Shown here in pieces: positions 23,979 to 33,850 of a stretch of DNA of 64,000 bases (position 1 is its first letter; every line of letters starts with the position of its first letter). The position numbers were made by a program, and so were the translations under genes. The stretch spans positions 1 to 64,000 of the forward strand of contig NZ_FRBQ01000005.1 in the NCBI RefSeq assembly GCF_900142655.1. The letters run 5' to 3'. The notes beneath the pieces were generated by a model that searched no databases, had not been told where the DNA came from, and worked only from the letters and a program-made list of their open reading frames with translations. Source of the DNA: Phytopseudomonas punonensis. Its GTDB lineage: Bacteria > Pseudomonadota > Gammaproteobacteria > Pseudomonadales > Pseudomonadaceae.

Positions 23979-24842
23979 TCAGCCCTCGGCGAGGCGTTGT
24001 TCCAGGTGCTCGATGATGCTCTCAGGCTTGAGTACCAGCACATCACTTTCCAGCGCATCCAGAATCACCTCGGCGGTATTGCCGATCAGCGCGCCGCTGA
24101 ACCCGGTGCGCGCCACCGTACCGATCACCGTGACGGCCGCGTGCAACTCGTGAGCGTACTGGGGAATCAGCACATCTGCCGGGCCTTCGGCGATATGCAG
24201 GTGAGCGTCATCGATGTCATAGGTTTGCTGAAATACCATGCACTCCTGGCGGTAGCGCTCTTCGATGGTGTCACGTAGCTGGAAGGTCGGATCGACCGCC
24301 GTCAGCATCGGCGCTGGGTGAGCGCTGAGCACGTGCAGTTCGGCCTTGGCCAAATTGGCGAGGTCGTAGCCGTGATCGATGATCAGATTGTGCAGGGCGC
24401 GGTGATCGCCATCGATATTGCCGACGTCCACTGCCGCCAACACATTGCCGCTTACCCAGGGCGTCAGGGTTTTCACCAGTAGTACCGGGCTTGGGCAGTA
24501 GCGCAGCAGTTTCCAGTCGTCAGGCGTCAGCAGCGCCTTTTTCAGCGGATTGTCAGGGCGGTGCTGTTTGATCACCAAGCCGCAGCCTTCGCTTTGCTGA
24601 GCATGGCTGACGGTCTCATGCATGCTGCCACGCCAGGCTTGTTGCGCGCTGACGCTGTAGCCGTCCTGTAATAGCGCATTGCACAGATGGCGCAAGTGGC
24701 CGCTGTGATCTTCGCTGTCGTCGCAAACCAGCAGGTGCAGGTGTGATTGCGTGACGCCGGCGATCAACTTGGCACGCTTGAGTGCCAGGCTCTCGGCATG
24801 TTGCGGCTCGATGACCACGAGAATGCTGCGGATGGCTTGCAT
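23979..24842 (-). CDS. Universal stress protein, tandem UspA domains
   Basis: A 287-residue cytoplasmic protein made of two UspA domains (about residues 1-140 and 150-280). The second carries the nucleotide-binding-type end GTVARTGFSGALIGNTAEVIL. Tandem Usp proteins of pseudomonads help survival under oxygen limitation. An Anr/FNR box stands about 42 bases upstream of the likely transcription start, so anaerobic induction is expected. PAO1 has Anr-controlled usp genes, one of them (PA1789) near lpxH by my recollection, which fits the local gene order. Confidence 0.9.
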   Translation of the reverse strand: MQAIRSILVVIEPQHAESLALKRAKLIAGVTQSHLHLLVCDDSEDHSGHLRHLCNALLQDGYSVSAQQAWRGSMHETVSHAQQSEGCGLVIKQHRPDNPLKKALLTPDDWKLLRYCPSPVLLVKTLTPWVSGNVLAAVDVGNIDGDHRALHNLIIDHGYDLANLAKAELHVLSAHPAPMLTAVDPTFQLRDTIEERYRQECMVFQQTYDIDDAHLHIAEGPADVLIPQYAHELHAAVTVIGTVARTGFSGALIGNTAEVILDALESDVLVLKPESIIEHLEQRLAEG

Positions 24843-24875
24843 GGCGTGTTCCTCTGCGGGCGACAGGTCGTTATC

Positions 24876-24881
24876 AATATA
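24876..24881 (-). promoter_or_regulatory. -10 element of the usp promoter
   Basis: TATATT on the minus strand, predicting a start near 24869. No good -35 exists, as expected for a class II activator-dependent promoter. Confidence 0.5.
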
Positions 24882-24904
24882 GATGCCGCGCTCGCCTCAA
24901 GTTC

Positions 24905-24918
24905 TTGACCGGTATCAA
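24905..24918 (-). promoter_or_regulatory. Anr/FNR box of the usp gene
   Basis: On the minus strand TTGAT-ACCG-GTCAA matches the FNR/Anr consensus TTGAT-N4-ATCAA in nine of ten arm positions. Its centre is about 42 bases before the predicted transcription start, the class II activating position. Confidence 0.75.
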
Positions 24919-25041
24919 GCCGCTCGGCTGGTGGTTGTCGCCAGCCGCTTTATAATGCGCGGCTCTATGTTCGACGCACCTGGCTCTTTCGCCATGCAGG
25001 TATGCGTTTCGGGCTCTTTCTTATCTCGTCGCTTGTAGGCC

Positions 25042-25713
25042 ATGCACGTGTCATCTTCCGTCACAGTTTCAGATCCGTCTTCCTTTGCTGGCCGCCGTAG
25101 CGCCACGCCAGGCCTGCCGGAAATCCATGAGTTTCTCGGCTGCCGCACGCCCCAGGCGTGGGTCGACGCTGCGCTGGCCAATCAGGACATCATGCTGATT
25201 GACCACAAGAACTGTGAATTCAAAGCCGCCAGCACGGCGTTGAGCCTGATCGCCAAGTACAGCTGCCACGCAGACTTGATCACCATGATGTCGCGCTTGG
25301 CGCGCGAGGAACTGGTGCACCACGAGCAGGTGCTGCGCATCATGAAGCGCCGCAAGATAGGCTTGCGTCCGGTTTCCGCCGCGCGCTATGCCTCGGGCCT
25401 GCGCAAGGTCACGCGTAACCACGAACCCTACAAACTGGTCGATACCCTGGTGGTCGGTGCCTTTATCGAAGCACGTAGCTGCGAGCGTTTCGAGGCAGTG
25501 GTGCCGCATCTGGATGAAGAACTGGGCAAGTTCTACTTCGGCCTGCTTAAAAGCGAGGCGCGGCACTTTCAGGGTTATCTGAAATTGGCCTACCAATATG
25601 GCGATGCGGCAGATGTCGATCAGACCATCGAACGGGTGAGGGCGGTTGAGCGCGAGCTGATTGAATCGCCCGATGCCGAGTTTCGCTTCCACAGCGGCGT
25701 TCCGCAGGCTTAA
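25042..25713 (+). CDS. miaE: tRNA 2-methylthio-N6-isopentenyladenosine-37 hydroxylase MiaE
   Basis: A 223-residue non-haem diiron monooxygenase that hydroxylates the ms2i6A base 37 of tRNAs reading UNN codons, using O2. Its carboxylate/histidine ligands lie in four-helix-bundle motifs: HKNCEFKAAS, REELVHHEQVL (E-x2-H), GAFIEARSCERF and SEARHFQGY (E-x2-H). Length fits the family. It belongs to the same syntenic block as lpxH in pseudomonads. Confidence 0.92.
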   Translation: MHVSSSVTVSDPSSFAGRRSATPGLPEIHEFLGCRTPQAWVDAALANQDIMLIDHKNCEFKAASTALSLIAKYSCHADLITMMSRLAREELVHHEQVLRIMKRRKIGLRPVSAARYASGLRKVTRNHEPYKLVDTLVVGAFIEARSCERFEAVVPHLDEELGKFYFGLLKSEARHFQGYLKLAYQYGDAADVDQTIERVRAVERELIESPDAEFRFHSGVPQA

Positions 25714-25764
25714 GCGGGGCAATTACCGGGTATCGCTTCGCTCAACGCCGTGCTCCCTGGTGTT

Positions 25765-26487
25765 TCAGTCCAGGGCGAAGGCGCTCTGGTTGAAGCCGTT
25801 TTCATCGATCTGCAGGGCCCAGCCCTGTTTATCCCAGTCGCCGAGGACGATTCGTCGCGTCGGTTGGCCGTCGATCTGCATGTCGTGCGTGGCTGGGCGA
25901 TGGGTATGGCCATGGATCAGCGTCTTCACGCCATGCTGTGTCATCACTCGCTGCACTTCGCCAGGCGTCACGTCGACGATATCGCTGGCCTTCATGCGCG
26001 TCTGCGAGCGGCTTTCCGAACGCAGTTTTCTCGCCAGTTTGTGACGTGTACCGAGCGGCAGGTTGCGCAGAATGAACAAGCTCAGTGGATTGCGCAGCAG
26101 GCGGCGCATCTTCTGATAGCCAACATCCAGCGTGCACAGGCTGTCGCCGTGCATCAGCAGCACCTTCTCGCCAGCAAGCTGCACTTCGTGAGGATCGCTC
26201 AGCAGCGTGCAGCCTGCCTCGCGGCAAAACGCCTTGCCGAGCAGAAAGTCACGGTTGCCGTGCATCAGGTAGATGCGTGTGCCGACATCGCTCAAGCGCC
26301 GCAGCGCCGCGGCGATGCCGTGCTGGAAGGGGCTCATGGCGTCGTCGCCAATCCAGACTTCGAAAAAGTCGCCAAGGATGTACAGCGCCTCGGCCTGGCG
26401 TGCGCGAGTGTCGAGAAAATGCAAGAACGCCCGGCTGATATCCGGGCGCTCCTCTTCAAGATGCAGGTCGGAGATCAGCAGGATCAC
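25765..26487 (-). CDS. lpxH: UDP-2,3-diacylglucosamine diphosphatase LpxH
   Basis: A 240-residue Mn2+-dependent metallophosphoesterase that makes lipid X in lipid A synthesis, at the inner membrane's cytoplasmic face. The calcineurin-like motifs are present: [10 protein letters not shown] (D-x-H, residues 5-14), [16 protein letters not shown], and HGHTHRP near the C-terminus. It starts with GTG 26487, which overlaps the ppiB stop by four bases (GTGA), so it is coupled to ppiB. Confidence 0.95.
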   Translation of the reverse strand: MILLISDLHLEEERPDISRAFLHFLDTRARQAEALYILGDFFEVWIGDDAMSPFQHGIAAALRRLSDVGTRIYLMHGNRDFLLGKAFCREAGCTLLSDPHEVQLAGEKVLLMHGDSLCTLDVGYQKMRRLLRNPLSLFILRNLPLGTRHKLARKLRSESRSQTRMKASDIVDVTPGEVQRVMTQHGVKTLIHGHTHRPATHDMQIDGQPTRRIVLGDWDKQGWALQIDENGFNQSAFALD

Positions 26488-26978
26488 TCGACGATCTCGG
26501 CCTTCTCGATGATCACGTCTTCGGCCGGTACGTCCTGGTGGCCGGATTTCATGGTGGTGGAGACGCCCTTGATGGCTTCGACCACGTCCAGGCCTTCGAC
26601 CATTTCACCGAACACCGCGTAACCCCAGCCCTGTACGGTCTGTGCGCTATGGTCGAGGAAGGTGTTGTCGGCAACGTTGATGAAGAACTGCGCGGAGGCC
26701 GAATGCGGCTCCATGGTACGGGCCATGGCTACGGTGCCGGTTTTGTTGCTCAGGCCATTGTTGGCTTCGTTCTTGATCGGCGCGCGGGTCGGCTTCTGCT
26801 TCATGCCTGGCTCGAAACCACCACCCTGGATCATGAAGTTGCCGATCACGCGGTGGAACACAGTGCCGTCGTAATGGCCGCTCTTCACGTATTCCTTGAA
26901 GTTGGCGACGGTTTCCGGTGCCTTGTCTTCGAACAGGTTGAGGGTGATGACGCCGTGGTTGGTGTGCAGCTTGATCAT
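26484..26978 (-). CDS. ppiB: Cytoplasmic peptidyl-prolyl cis-trans isomerase B (cyclophilin)
   Basis: A 164-residue cyclophilin that speeds proline isomerisation in folding proteins. It lacks a signal peptide, as expected of PpiB. Active-site stretches are [18 protein letters not shown] (about residues 41-58), [13 protein letters not shown] and [11 protein letters not shown]. It is followed directly by lpxH with a 4-base overlap. Confidence 0.95.
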   Translation of the reverse strand: MIKLHTNHGVITLNLFEDKAPETVANFKEYVKSGHYDGTVFHRVIGNFMIQGGGFEPGMKQKPTRAPIKNEANNGLSNKTGTVAMARTMEPHSASAQFFINVADNTFLDHSAQTVQGWGYAVFGEMVEGLDVVEAIKGVSTTMKSGHQDVPAEDVIIEKAEIVE

Positions 26979-27158
26979 GTGTTTATCGCTCTATCGAGAA
27001 AATCGCGGGCTACGCCTGGCTCGGGATGGACATTTATATTGCCCGGAGGTCAGGAGCAGGCACCAAGGCCTGTCAGGGGGTTGACAGCTTGGGCTATGAT
27101 AAGCGCTTTGTTTTAGTCGGCCTACCCTGTGCCGCAATCCGCACGCGCTAAGGACACC

Positions 27159-28838
27159 ATGAGCAAGCCCACCGTCGAAAAAGCCGCCAACTTCCTGCGT
27201 CCCCTCGTTCAGGCTGACCTGGACGCTGGCAAGCACGCCAAGATCATCACCCGCTTCCCGCCGGAGCCCAACGGCTACCTGCATATCGGCCATGCCAAGT
27301 CGATCTGCCTGAACTTCGGCCTGGCCCAGGAATTCGGTGGCGAGTGCAACCTGCGTTTCGACGACACCAACCCGGCCAAGGAAGATCAGGAATACATCGA
27401 TGCCATCAAGGCCGACGTCCAGTGGCTGGGCTTCAAGTGGGCCGGCGAAGAGCGCTACGCCTCCAATTATTTCGACCAGTTGCATGACTGGGCCATCGAG
27501 CTGATCAAGGCCGGCAAGGCCTACGTCGATGACCTGACCCCGGACGAAGCCCGCGAATACCGCGGCACCCTGAACACGCCCGGCAAGAACAGCCCGTACC
27601 GCGATCGCAGCGTGGATGAGAACCTCGAACTGTTCGCCCGTATGAAGGCTGGCGAATTCCCGGATGGCGCCCGTTCCCTGCGTGCCAAGATCGACATGTC
27701 CTCGCGCAACATGAACCTGCGCGACCCGATCCTCTATCGCATCCGCCATGCCCATCACCACCAGACCGGTGACAAATGGTGCATCTACCCGAGCTACGAC
27801 TTCACCCATGGCCAGTCCGATGCCATCGAAGGCGTGACCCACTCCATTTGCACCCTGGAGTTCGAAGATCACCGCCCGCTGTACGAGTGGTTCCTGGCCA
27901 ACCTGCCAGTACCGGCGCAGCCGCGTCAGTACGAATTTGCTCGTCTGAACCTGAACTACACCATCACCAGCAAGCGCAAGCTCAAACAGTTGGTTGACGA
28001 GAACCACGTCAACGGCTGGGATGATCCGCGCATGTCGACCCTGTCTGGCTACCGCCGCCGTGGCTATACGCCTGCGTCGATTCGCACTTTCTGCGACATG
28101 ATCGGCGTCAACCGTGCCGGCGGCCTGGTAGATATTGGTATGCTGGAATTCGCCATTCGCGAAGACCTGGACGCCAACGCCTCGCGCGCCATGTGCGTGC
28201 TCAAGCCGCTCAAGGTGGTGATCACCAACTACCCGGAAGGCAAGGTCGAGAACCTCGAGCTGGCGCGCCATCCCAAGCAGGACATGGGCACCCGCGCGCT
28301 GCCGTTCTCCCGCGAGATCTACATCGATGCCAGTGACTTCGAGGAAACCCCACCGGACGGCTACAAGCGCCTGATCCCCGGTGGTGAAGTGCGCCTGCGC
28401 GGCAGCTACGTGATCCGCGCCGACGAGGCCATCAAGGACGCTGCCGGCAACATCGTCGAGCTGCGTTGCTCCTATGACGAGAACACCCTGGGCAAGAACC
28501 CGGAAGGCCGCAAGGTTAAAGGTGTGATCCATTGGGTGCCGGCTGCCGAGAGCGTCGAATGCGAAGTGCGTCTGTACGATCGGCTGTTCCGCTCCGCCAA
28601 TCCGGAGAAGACCGGTGAAGATGGCGAGCAGGGTGGCAGCTTCCTCGACAACATCAACCCGGATTCGCTGGTGGTGCTCAAGGGTTGCCGTGCCGAGCCG
28701 TCGCTGGCTCAGGCTACTGTTGAAGACCGCTTCCAGTTCGAGCGCGAAGGCTACTTCTGCCTGGACGCCAAGGACTCCAAACCTGACGCTCTGGTCTTCA
28801 ACCGCACCGTCACCCTGCGTGACTCCTGGGGTCAGTAA
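27159..28838 (+). CDS. glnS: Glutamine-tRNA ligase
   Basis: A 559-residue class I aminoacyl-tRNA synthetase charging tRNA-Gln. The catalytic domain has [16 protein letters not shown] (HIGH motif, about residues 33-48). The KMSKS-equivalent is TSKRKL in YTITSKRKL, where E. coli has MSKR. The C-terminal half is the two-barrel anticodon-binding region. ATG 27159 with AGGA just upstream is chosen over the frame's earlier codons. The stop TAA shares a base with the cysS start (TAATG), so the two synthetases are coupled. Confidence 0.97.
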   Translation: MSKPTVEKAANFLRPLVQADLDAGKHAKIITRFPPEPNGYLHIGHAKSICLNFGLAQEFGGECNLRFDDTNPAKEDQEYIDAIKADVQWLGFKWAGEERYASNYFDQLHDWAIELIKAGKAYVDDLTPDEAREYRGTLNTPGKNSPYRDRSVDENLELFARMKAGEFPDGARSLRAKIDMSSRNMNLRDPILYRIRHAHHHQTGDKWCIYPSYDFTHGQSDAIEGVTHSICTLEFEDHRPLYEWFLANLPVPAQPRQYEFARLNLNYTITSKRKLKQLVDENHVNGWDDPRMSTLSGYRRRGYTPASIRTFCDMIGVNRAGGLVDIGMLEFAIREDLDANASRAMCVLKPLKVVITNYPEGKVENLELARHPKQDMGTRALPFSREIYIDASDFEETPPDGYKRLIPGGEVRLRGSYVIRADEAIKDAAGNIVELRCSYDENTLGKNPEGRKVKGVIHWVPAAESVECEVRLYDRLFRSANPEKTGEDGEQGGSFLDNINPDSLVVLKGCRAEPSLAQATVEDRFQFEREGYFCLDAKDSKPDALVFNRTVTLRDSWGQ

Positions 28839-30223
28839 TGGCGCTTTCCATCTACAACACCCTGAGCAAGAGCAAGGAAGTCTTCAAACCCTTGGTCGGC
28901 AACCAGGTGCGCATGTACGTGTGCGGCATGACCGTCTACGACTTCTGCCACCTGGGCCACGGTCGCAGCATGGTTGCCTTTGATGTGGTGACGCGCTGGC
29001 TGCGCCATAGCGGTTATGACCTGACCTATGTGCGCAACATCACCGACATCGACGACAAGATCATCAATCGCGCCAATGAGAACGGTGAGGCCTTCGAGGC
29101 GCTCACCGAGCGAATGATCAACGCGATGCACGAAGACGAAGCGCGCCTGAACATCCTCAAGCCGGATCAGGAGCCGCGTGCTACCGATCATATCGCTGGC
29201 ATGCACGCGATGATTCAGACCTTGATCGACAAGGGCTACGCCTATGCGCCCGGCAACGGTGACGTGTACTACCGCGTCGGCAAGTTCGAAGGTTACGGCA
29301 AGCTGTCGCGCCGCCGCGTGGAAGATCTGCGTATCGGTGCGCGCATCGAGCCGGGCGAATCCAAGCAGGATCCGCTCGATTTCGTTCTCTGGAAGGCCGC
29401 CAAGCCGGGTGAGCCAAGCTGGTCATCGCCTTGGGGCGACGGTCGTCCGGGCTGGCACATCGAGTGCTCGGTGATGTCCACCTGCTGCCTCGGTGAGTCG
29501 TTCGACATTCATGGTGGCGGTAACGACCTCGAGTTTCCTCACCACGAGAACGAGATCGCCCAGAGCGAGGCTGCCACTGGCAAGCCTTACGCCAACTCCT
29601 GGCTGCACTGCGGGATGATCACCATCAATGGCGAGAAAATGTCCAAGTCCTTGGGCAACTTCTTCACCATCCGCGAGGTGCTGGAAAAGTACCACCCGGA
29701 AGTTGTGCGTTACCTGCTGATCGCCAGCCATTACCGCAGCCCGATCAACTACTCCGAAGACAACCTGCGCGAATCCAAGGCTGCTCTGGAACGCTTCTAC
29801 AACGCGCTCAAAGGCTTACCAGAGGCTGCGCCGGCTGGCGGCGAAAGTTATGTCGAGCGCTTCGGTGCGGCAATGGACGACGATTTCAATACTGCCGGTG
29901 CCTGCTCGGTGATGTTCGAGTTGGCACGTGAGGTCAACCGCCTGCGTGACAGCGATCTGCAAACTGCTGCTGCGCTGGGCGCACGTCTCAAAGAGTTGGG
30001 TGGCTTGCTTGGTGTGCTGCAGCTGGAGCCGGACGCTTTCCTCAAAGCCGGTGCTGAAGGCAAGGTCGACGCCGCTGAAGTGGAAGCGCTGATCGCCGCT
30101 CGCCTGCAGGCGCGTGCGGATAAGAATTGGGCAGAATCCGACCGCATCCGTGATCAGATCACCGCCCTGGGCGTAGTGCTTGAGGATGGCAAAGGTGGCA
30201 CCACCTGGCGACTCGCCGAGTAA
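28838..30223 (+). CDS. cysS: Cysteine-tRNA ligase
   Basis: A 461-residue class I synthetase. It shows the zinc/HIGH region [18 protein letters not shown] (about residues 26-43), further zinc ligands in HIECSVMS and [19 protein letters not shown], and the KMSKS loop [11 protein letters not shown]. Length matches the bacterial enzyme. It starts at the A of the glnS stop, and a strong terminator follows at 30239-30266. Confidence 0.97.
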   Translation: MALSIYNTLSKSKEVFKPLVGNQVRMYVCGMTVYDFCHLGHGRSMVAFDVVTRWLRHSGYDLTYVRNITDIDDKIINRANENGEAFEALTERMINAMHEDEARLNILKPDQEPRATDHIAGMHAMIQTLIDKGYAYAPGNGDVYYRVGKFEGYGKLSRRRVEDLRIGARIEPGESKQDPLDFVLWKAAKPGEPSWSSPWGDGRPGWHIECSVMSTCCLGESFDIHGGGNDLEFPHHENEIAQSEAATGKPYANSWLHCGMITINGEKMSKSLGNFFTIREVLEKYHPEVVRYLLIASHYRSPINYSEDNLRESKAALERFYNALKGLPEAAPAGGESYVERFGAAMDDDFNTAGACSVMFELAREVNRLRDSDLQTAAALGARLKELGGLLGVLQLEPDAFLKAGAEGKVDAAEVEALIAARLQARADKNWAESDRIRDQITALGVVLEDGKGGTTWRLAE

Positions 30224-30238
30224 GCGAGTGTCGCAACG

Positions 30239-30266
30239 AAAAGGCCGCTGATGCGGCCTTTTCCTT
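30239..30266 (+). terminator. Terminator after cysS
   Basis: AAAAGGCCGC pairs with GCGGCCTTTT around TGAT, followed by CCTTT. Confidence 0.9.
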
Positions 30267-30302
30267 TCCAGAAGCCTGCATCCAATTCGCTATGGGAAAA
30301 CC

Positions 30303-32219
30303 ATGCTGACGCGTTACAAACTGCTGCTTTCGACCACGCTGGCTCGCTATTTTCCGCGTACTGCCGCTTATCTTGAGGCTGAAAAACATGCCGCGGCCGA
30401 ACGCCTTAAAGCTGCACCAAAAGCCAAAGGCAAAGCCACCTCTGCAAAGAAAACTGCAACTGCAAAGCGCGCAGGGAAGGGCGCAAACTCCGCAACAAAA
30501 AAGCCCGTTAGGCGCACGAGCGCCGGTATCTACTCGGCTGCAGCGATGAAAATCAGCGCCGCTCAGGAGCAGGCCATGCGCGACACCGTCGCGCGCGCGG
30601 TTGCGGCTAATGTGGTCAGCGCGCCTTCCGATGAGCAGTGGGCGATGATCCTCGGGCGCCAACCACTGACACGTATCTTTGCTGGCGCTGGCTCCGGCAA
30701 GTCGACGACTCTGGTGCTGCGTGTTGTGTTCATGCTCTGCCACCTGAATATCGAGCCCGAGCGCCTGACGGTGATTTCCTTTACCAACGCATCCTGCTCC
30801 GAATTGCGCGAGCGACTGCTCAAGGTGCTCGGGTTCTGGCAGTCACCCGTCGATGCGCAGGCAGTGCGCCAATGCGTGCGTACTTTCCACTCGGCCATGG
30901 GCTTGCTGGCCCGTCAGGCGCTGGGCAATCCTGGGTGGTTCGAGCAGTTGGGTGGCAAGGGGGCAGGCGAACTCGATAACCCTTTGGCTGGCGGGCGCTT
31001 GGGCATTGCGCAAATTCGTCTGCTGAAAGAGGTGTACCAGGCTTGTTACGCCGAAGATCCAGCGTTTCGCTCGCAAGTTCACGAGCTGCTAGGTTCGGCT
31101 GCGCCGGATGAGCAAAAGCCTTTGCCAAGGGTGCCAATGCAACCATTCAAACTCAATGGTGAACTGCATGCGGCGCCGCTGTTCGAGGTGTTCTACGGCC
31201 AGGCGGGTTTTATCGAGAGCATCGGTATCCGTATCGAGAAGCTGGCGGTTGATGCGTTGGCCTGTTCGGCTCAGGAGCGTGTATTTCTGCTAGCGTTGCA
31301 GGCTTACTGGCGCGCATTGCAGCGGCGCTTCAGTGAGCAAGGTCTGATGACCTTCAATGGCGCTTTTCAGCAGCTGACGCAGATGCTCGAAGACGGCGAT
31401 GCACGTGTGTCAGCCGAGGCGCTCGCTGGCTTTTCGCATCTCTTGATCGACGAGTTCCAGGATGTCTCGCCGCAGATCGTGCAGTGGCTGCAGGCCCTGC
31501 ACAGGCGCCTGGCCAATACGGCGACGGCTATAAGCCTGATGGCCATTGGGGATGACTGGCAGTCGATCTACGGCTGGCGCGGCAGCTCGCCCGAGCTGTT
31601 CATGGCCTTCGACCGGCACTTCCCGAGCAAAGGCAAGGGCAAAAGCGCGGTGCTGATGTTGCAAGCCAATTATCGCTCCATCGAGCCGGTGATCCGCGCT
31701 GCCGAATCGATACTTGCAGGCGTGGCCTTCAAGCAGGACAAGGCGACGGCGGCGGTCCGCAGTGCGCCGCCGGGCAGTCATGGTGTGAAACTGGTAACGC
31801 CGTTCGATCTCCCTCGCGACATGGGCGAGCTGCACAGGGAGATCGTGGCGCAATGCGACTATGCGCGCTCGATCGATTCCCGGGAGCGCACCGCCGTGCT
31901 GTTGCTGGGGCGGCGCAACGACACCTTGAAGGACATCCAGGCCGGGCTCGACCGCAAGCTCCCCGTCAAGGCCTACACCATCCACCGCGCCAAGGGCTTG
32001 CAGGCCGAAGTGGCGATCATCGTCGACGACTGTTTGCCGACCACACCGCATCCGCTTCGCAATGCGCTGTACGCGCACTGTGGCTTCTTCGCTAACAGCT
32101 ATGACCAGGCGATGGCGGACGAGAGTTTGCGCCTCGGTTATGTAGCTGTGACCCGCGGCGTCAGCCGAGTGCTGTGGTTCGTGCGCAAGCCCCAGGGCGC
32201 TACGCGCGTGTTGAGCTAA
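30303..32219 (+). CDS. UvrD/Rep-family helicase with basic, alanine/lysine-rich N-terminal extension
   Basis: A 638-residue superfamily 1A DNA helicase. All core motifs are visible: Walker A GAGSGKST (about 128-135), Ia SFTNASCSELRERL, II LLIDEFQDVS, III GDDWQSIYGWRGS, IV NYRS, V YTIHRAKGLQAE and VI YVAVTRG. Before them lies an unusual region (about residues 25-75) rich in Lys, Ala and Thr, resembling histone H1-like or AlgP-type DNA-binding tails and probably disordered. The GDDWQSIYG form is reminiscent of helicase IV rather than UvrD. It sits between cysS and folD, convergent with folD and sharing a bid[20 protein letters not shown]. The cellular role is unknown. Confidence 0.88.
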   Translation: MLTRYKLLLSTTLARYFPRTAAYLEAEKHAAAERLKAAPKAKGKATSAKKTATAKRAGKGANSATKKPVRRTSAGIYSAAAMKISAAQEQAMRDTVARAVAANVVSAPSDEQWAMILGRQPLTRIFAGAGSGKSTTLVLRVVFMLCHLNIEPERLTVISFTNASCSELRERLLKVLGFWQSPVDAQAVRQCVRTFHSAMGLLARQALGNPGWFEQLGGKGAGELDNPLAGGRLGIAQIRLLKEVYQACYAEDPAFRSQVHELLGSAAPDEQKPLPRVPMQPFKLNGELHAAPLFEVFYGQAGFIESIGIRIEKLAVDALACSAQERVFLLALQAYWRALQRRFSEQGLMTFNGAFQQLTQMLEDGDARVSAEALAGFSHLLIDEFQDVSPQIVQWLQALHRRLANTATAISLMAIGDDWQSIYGWRGSSPELFMAFDRHFPSKGKGKSAVLMLQANYRSIEPVIRAAESILAGVAFKQDKATAAVRSAPPGSHGVKLVTPFDLPRDMGELHREIVAQCDYARSIDSRERTAVLLLGRRNDTLKDIQAGLDRKLPVKAYTIHRAKGLQAEVAIIVDDCLPTTPHPLRNALYAHCGFFANSYDQAMADESLRLGYVAVTRGVSRVLWFVRKPQGATRVLS

Positions 32220-32223
32220 AATG

Positions 32224-32250
32224 AAAACGGCGCCCGATGGCGCCGTTTTC
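32224..32250. terminator. Bid[27 protein letters not shown] the helicase gene and folD
   Basis: AAAACGGCGCC pairs with GGCGCCGTTTT around CGAT. The A/T tails on both sides serve the two convergent genes. Confidence 0.9.
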
Positions 32251-32265
32251 GTAGCTGCAGAGTCG

Positions 32266-33120
32266 TCAGGCGTGTAGGTGTTCCGCGGCATGCAGGGTGT
32301 TTTCCAACAGGCAGGCACGCGTCATCGGGCCGACACCGCCGGGCACCGGGGTGATCCAGCCCGCGCGGGGCAGGGCGGTTTCATACACCACGTCGCCAAT
32401 CAGCTTACCGTCAGCCTGACGGTTGATGCCCACGTCGATGACGATGGCGCCTTCCTTGATCCATTCGCCTTTGACCAGCCCGGGTTTGCCGGCGGCAACC
32501 ACGACGATGTCGGCTTGCGCCACGTGACCTGCCAGATCCTTGGTGAATCGGTGGGTGACGGTCACGGTGCAGCCGCCGAGCAGCAATTCCATGGCCATCG
32601 GGCGGCCGACGATATTCGAGGCGCCGACTACGACGGCGTGCATGCCATACAGATCCTGTCCGGTGCTTGCCAGCAGGGTCATGATGCCTTTCGGTGTGCA
32701 CGGGCGCAGCAGCGGCATGCGCTGAGCCAGGCGGCCGATGTTGTAGGGGTGAAAGCCGTCGACATCTTTATCCGGGCGGATGCGCTCGAGCAGCAGCGAT
32801 GAATCGAGGTGGGCCGGCAGCGGCAGCTGAACCAGAATGCCGTCGATGCTGGCGTCTTCATTCAGGGAGTCGATCAGGCTCAGCAAGTCGTCCTGGCTGG
32901 TTTCAGCACTGAGGTCATAGGCGCGGGAAACGAAGCCGACCTCTTCGCAATCCTTGCGCTTGTGCGCGACATAAACCTGAGAGGCTGGATCGCTGCCGAC
33001 CAGGATCACTGCCAGGCCGGGCGCGCGCAGTCCTTGCTGGCGTCGTTCGGCGACGCGCTGGGCGATCTGCTGGCGGATATTGGCGGCAATCGCTTTGCCA
33101 TCTATCAGTTGTGCGGTCAT
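32266..33120 (-). CDS. folD: Methylene-tetrahydrofolate dehydrogenase/cyclohydrolase FolD
   Basis: A 284-residue bifunctional cytoplasmic enzyme interconverting 5,10-methylene- and 10-formyl-tetrahydrofolate using NADP+. Signatures: [23 protein letters not shown] (about residues 42-64, with the catalytic Lys), [13 protein letters not shown], and the nucleotide-binding [20 protein letters not shown]. Length is typical. It is divergent from the tRNA genes. Confidence 0.97.
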   Translation of the reverse strand: MTAQLIDGKAIAANIRQQIAQRVAERRQQGLRAPGLAVILVGSDPASQVYVAHKRKDCEEVGFVSRAYDLSAETSQDDLLSLIDSLNEDASIDGILVQLPLPAHLDSSLLLERIRPDKDVDGFHPYNIGRLAQRMPLLRPCTPKGIMTLLASTGQDLYGMHAVVVGASNIVGRPMAMELLLGGCTVTVTHRFTKDLAGHVAQADIVVVAAGKPGLVKGEWIKEGAIVIDVGINRQADGKLIGDVVYETALPRAGWITPVPGGVGPMTRACLLENTLHAAEHLHA

Positions 33121-33252
33121 TGCGCTTGGTTAACCATCGAAAGGGAGAAAAAAGGACGCGCATTCTCGCATGGCATTAAGGAAGGGCAAAGGCGGCAGAG
33201 CGCAGATTTGGTGTAACTCCTTTATCTAGCTGAATTTTTTTAGATTTGGGTG

Positions 33253-33279
33253 TTGACGGCCCAAGGGCGCCTCTATAAG
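33253..33279 (+). promoter_or_regulatory. tRNA operon promoter
   Basis: TTGACG (33253-33258) and TATAAG (33274-33279) are 15 bases apart, with a GC-rich discriminator (ATGCGC) after the -10. This is the style of stable-RNA promoters under stringent control. Confidence 0.7.
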
Positions 33280-33387
33280 ATGCGCACCACTTGGCGAGCA
33301 CAGCAAGTGACAGGGTAAAGCGGCAAAGGCAGCAACGAAAGTGGCCGCTCTAGCCGAAGCTTGAAGTCTGCTCTGGTGGATGGATAA

Positions 33388-33464
33388 GTGCCCGTAGCTC
33401 AGCTGGATAGAGCATCCGCCTTCTAAGCGGATGGTCGCAGGTTCGAGTCCTGCCGGGTGCGCCA
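33388..33464 (+). tRNA. tRNA-Arg(TCT)
   Basis: A 77-base gene with CCA encoded. The acceptor stem GTGCCCG/CGGGTGC includes two wobbles. The anticodon stem-loop CCGCC-TTCTAAG-CGG gives TCT, reading AGA. The T-loop is GGTTCGAGTCC. Confidence 0.95.
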
Positions 33465-33502
33465 CTAGGTGAGTCGGCACAAGTAAGTAGTAAAGCAATA
33501 TG

Positions 33503-33578
33503 GTGGGCGTAGCTCAGTTGGTAGAGCACAGGATTGTGGCTCCTGGTGTCGAGGGTTCGATCCCCTTCGTCCACCCCA
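33503..33578 (+). tRNA. tRNA-His(GTG)
   Basis: A 76-base gene with CCA encoded. The acceptor stem is GTGGGCG/CGTCCAC, and the base before it is G, as needed for the extra G-1 of tRNA-His. Anticodon GTG lies in GGATTGTGGCTCC. Confidence 0.95.
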
Positions 33579-33585
33579 TATTCTG

Positions 33586-33620
33586 AAAGCGCCAGGCCCT
33601 TAAAGCCTGGCGTTTTTGTT
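33586..33620 (+). terminator. Terminator between tRNA-His and tRNA-Leu
   Basis: AAGCGCCAGGC pairs with GCCTGGCGTT, followed by TTTGTT. It suggests that tRNA-Leu is made by read-through or from its own promoter. Confidence 0.8.
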
Positions 33621-33638
33621 TGTAAAAAGTATTACCAC

Positions 33639-33723
33639 GCGGACGTGGTGGAATTGGTAGACACACTGGATTTAGGTTCCAGCGCCGCAAGGCGTGAGAG
33701 TTCGAGTCTCTCCGTCCGCACCA
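33639..33723 (+). tRNA. tRNA-Leu(TAG)
   Basis: An 85-base class II gene with a long variable arm and CCA encoded. The acceptor is GCGGACG/CGTCCGC. The anticodon loop CTGGA-TTTAGGT-TCCAG gives TAG, reading CUA. Confidence 0.95.
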
Positions 33724-33761
33724 TCTTTTAGCGCCCCTCCCGTTTGCCACCTGCATCTAGG

Positions 33762-33790
33762 GTGACTTCTGCAACACCTCCCTCTAGAAT
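33762..33790 (+). promoter_or_regulatory. tig promoter candidate
   Basis: GTGACT (33762-33767) and TAGAAT (33785-33790) with a 17-base spacer, about 60 bases before the tig start. Confidence 0.5.
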
Positions 33791-33850
33791 GCATGCCCTT
33801 GAATGGGGCCGGTAAGCGGCCGGCATACGTCTGTGCAACGAGGAATATCC

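Noticed and set aside
27080..27110. TTGACA with TATGAT before glnS as a promoter
   Set aside because: The two elements are only eight bases apart, so they cannot act together. The real glnS promoter was not identified.
26991..28532. 513-codon open frame antisense to glnS
   Set aside because: It is fully contained opposite a certain synthetase gene, its product has no recognisable domain, and long antisense frames are expected in GC-rich codons.
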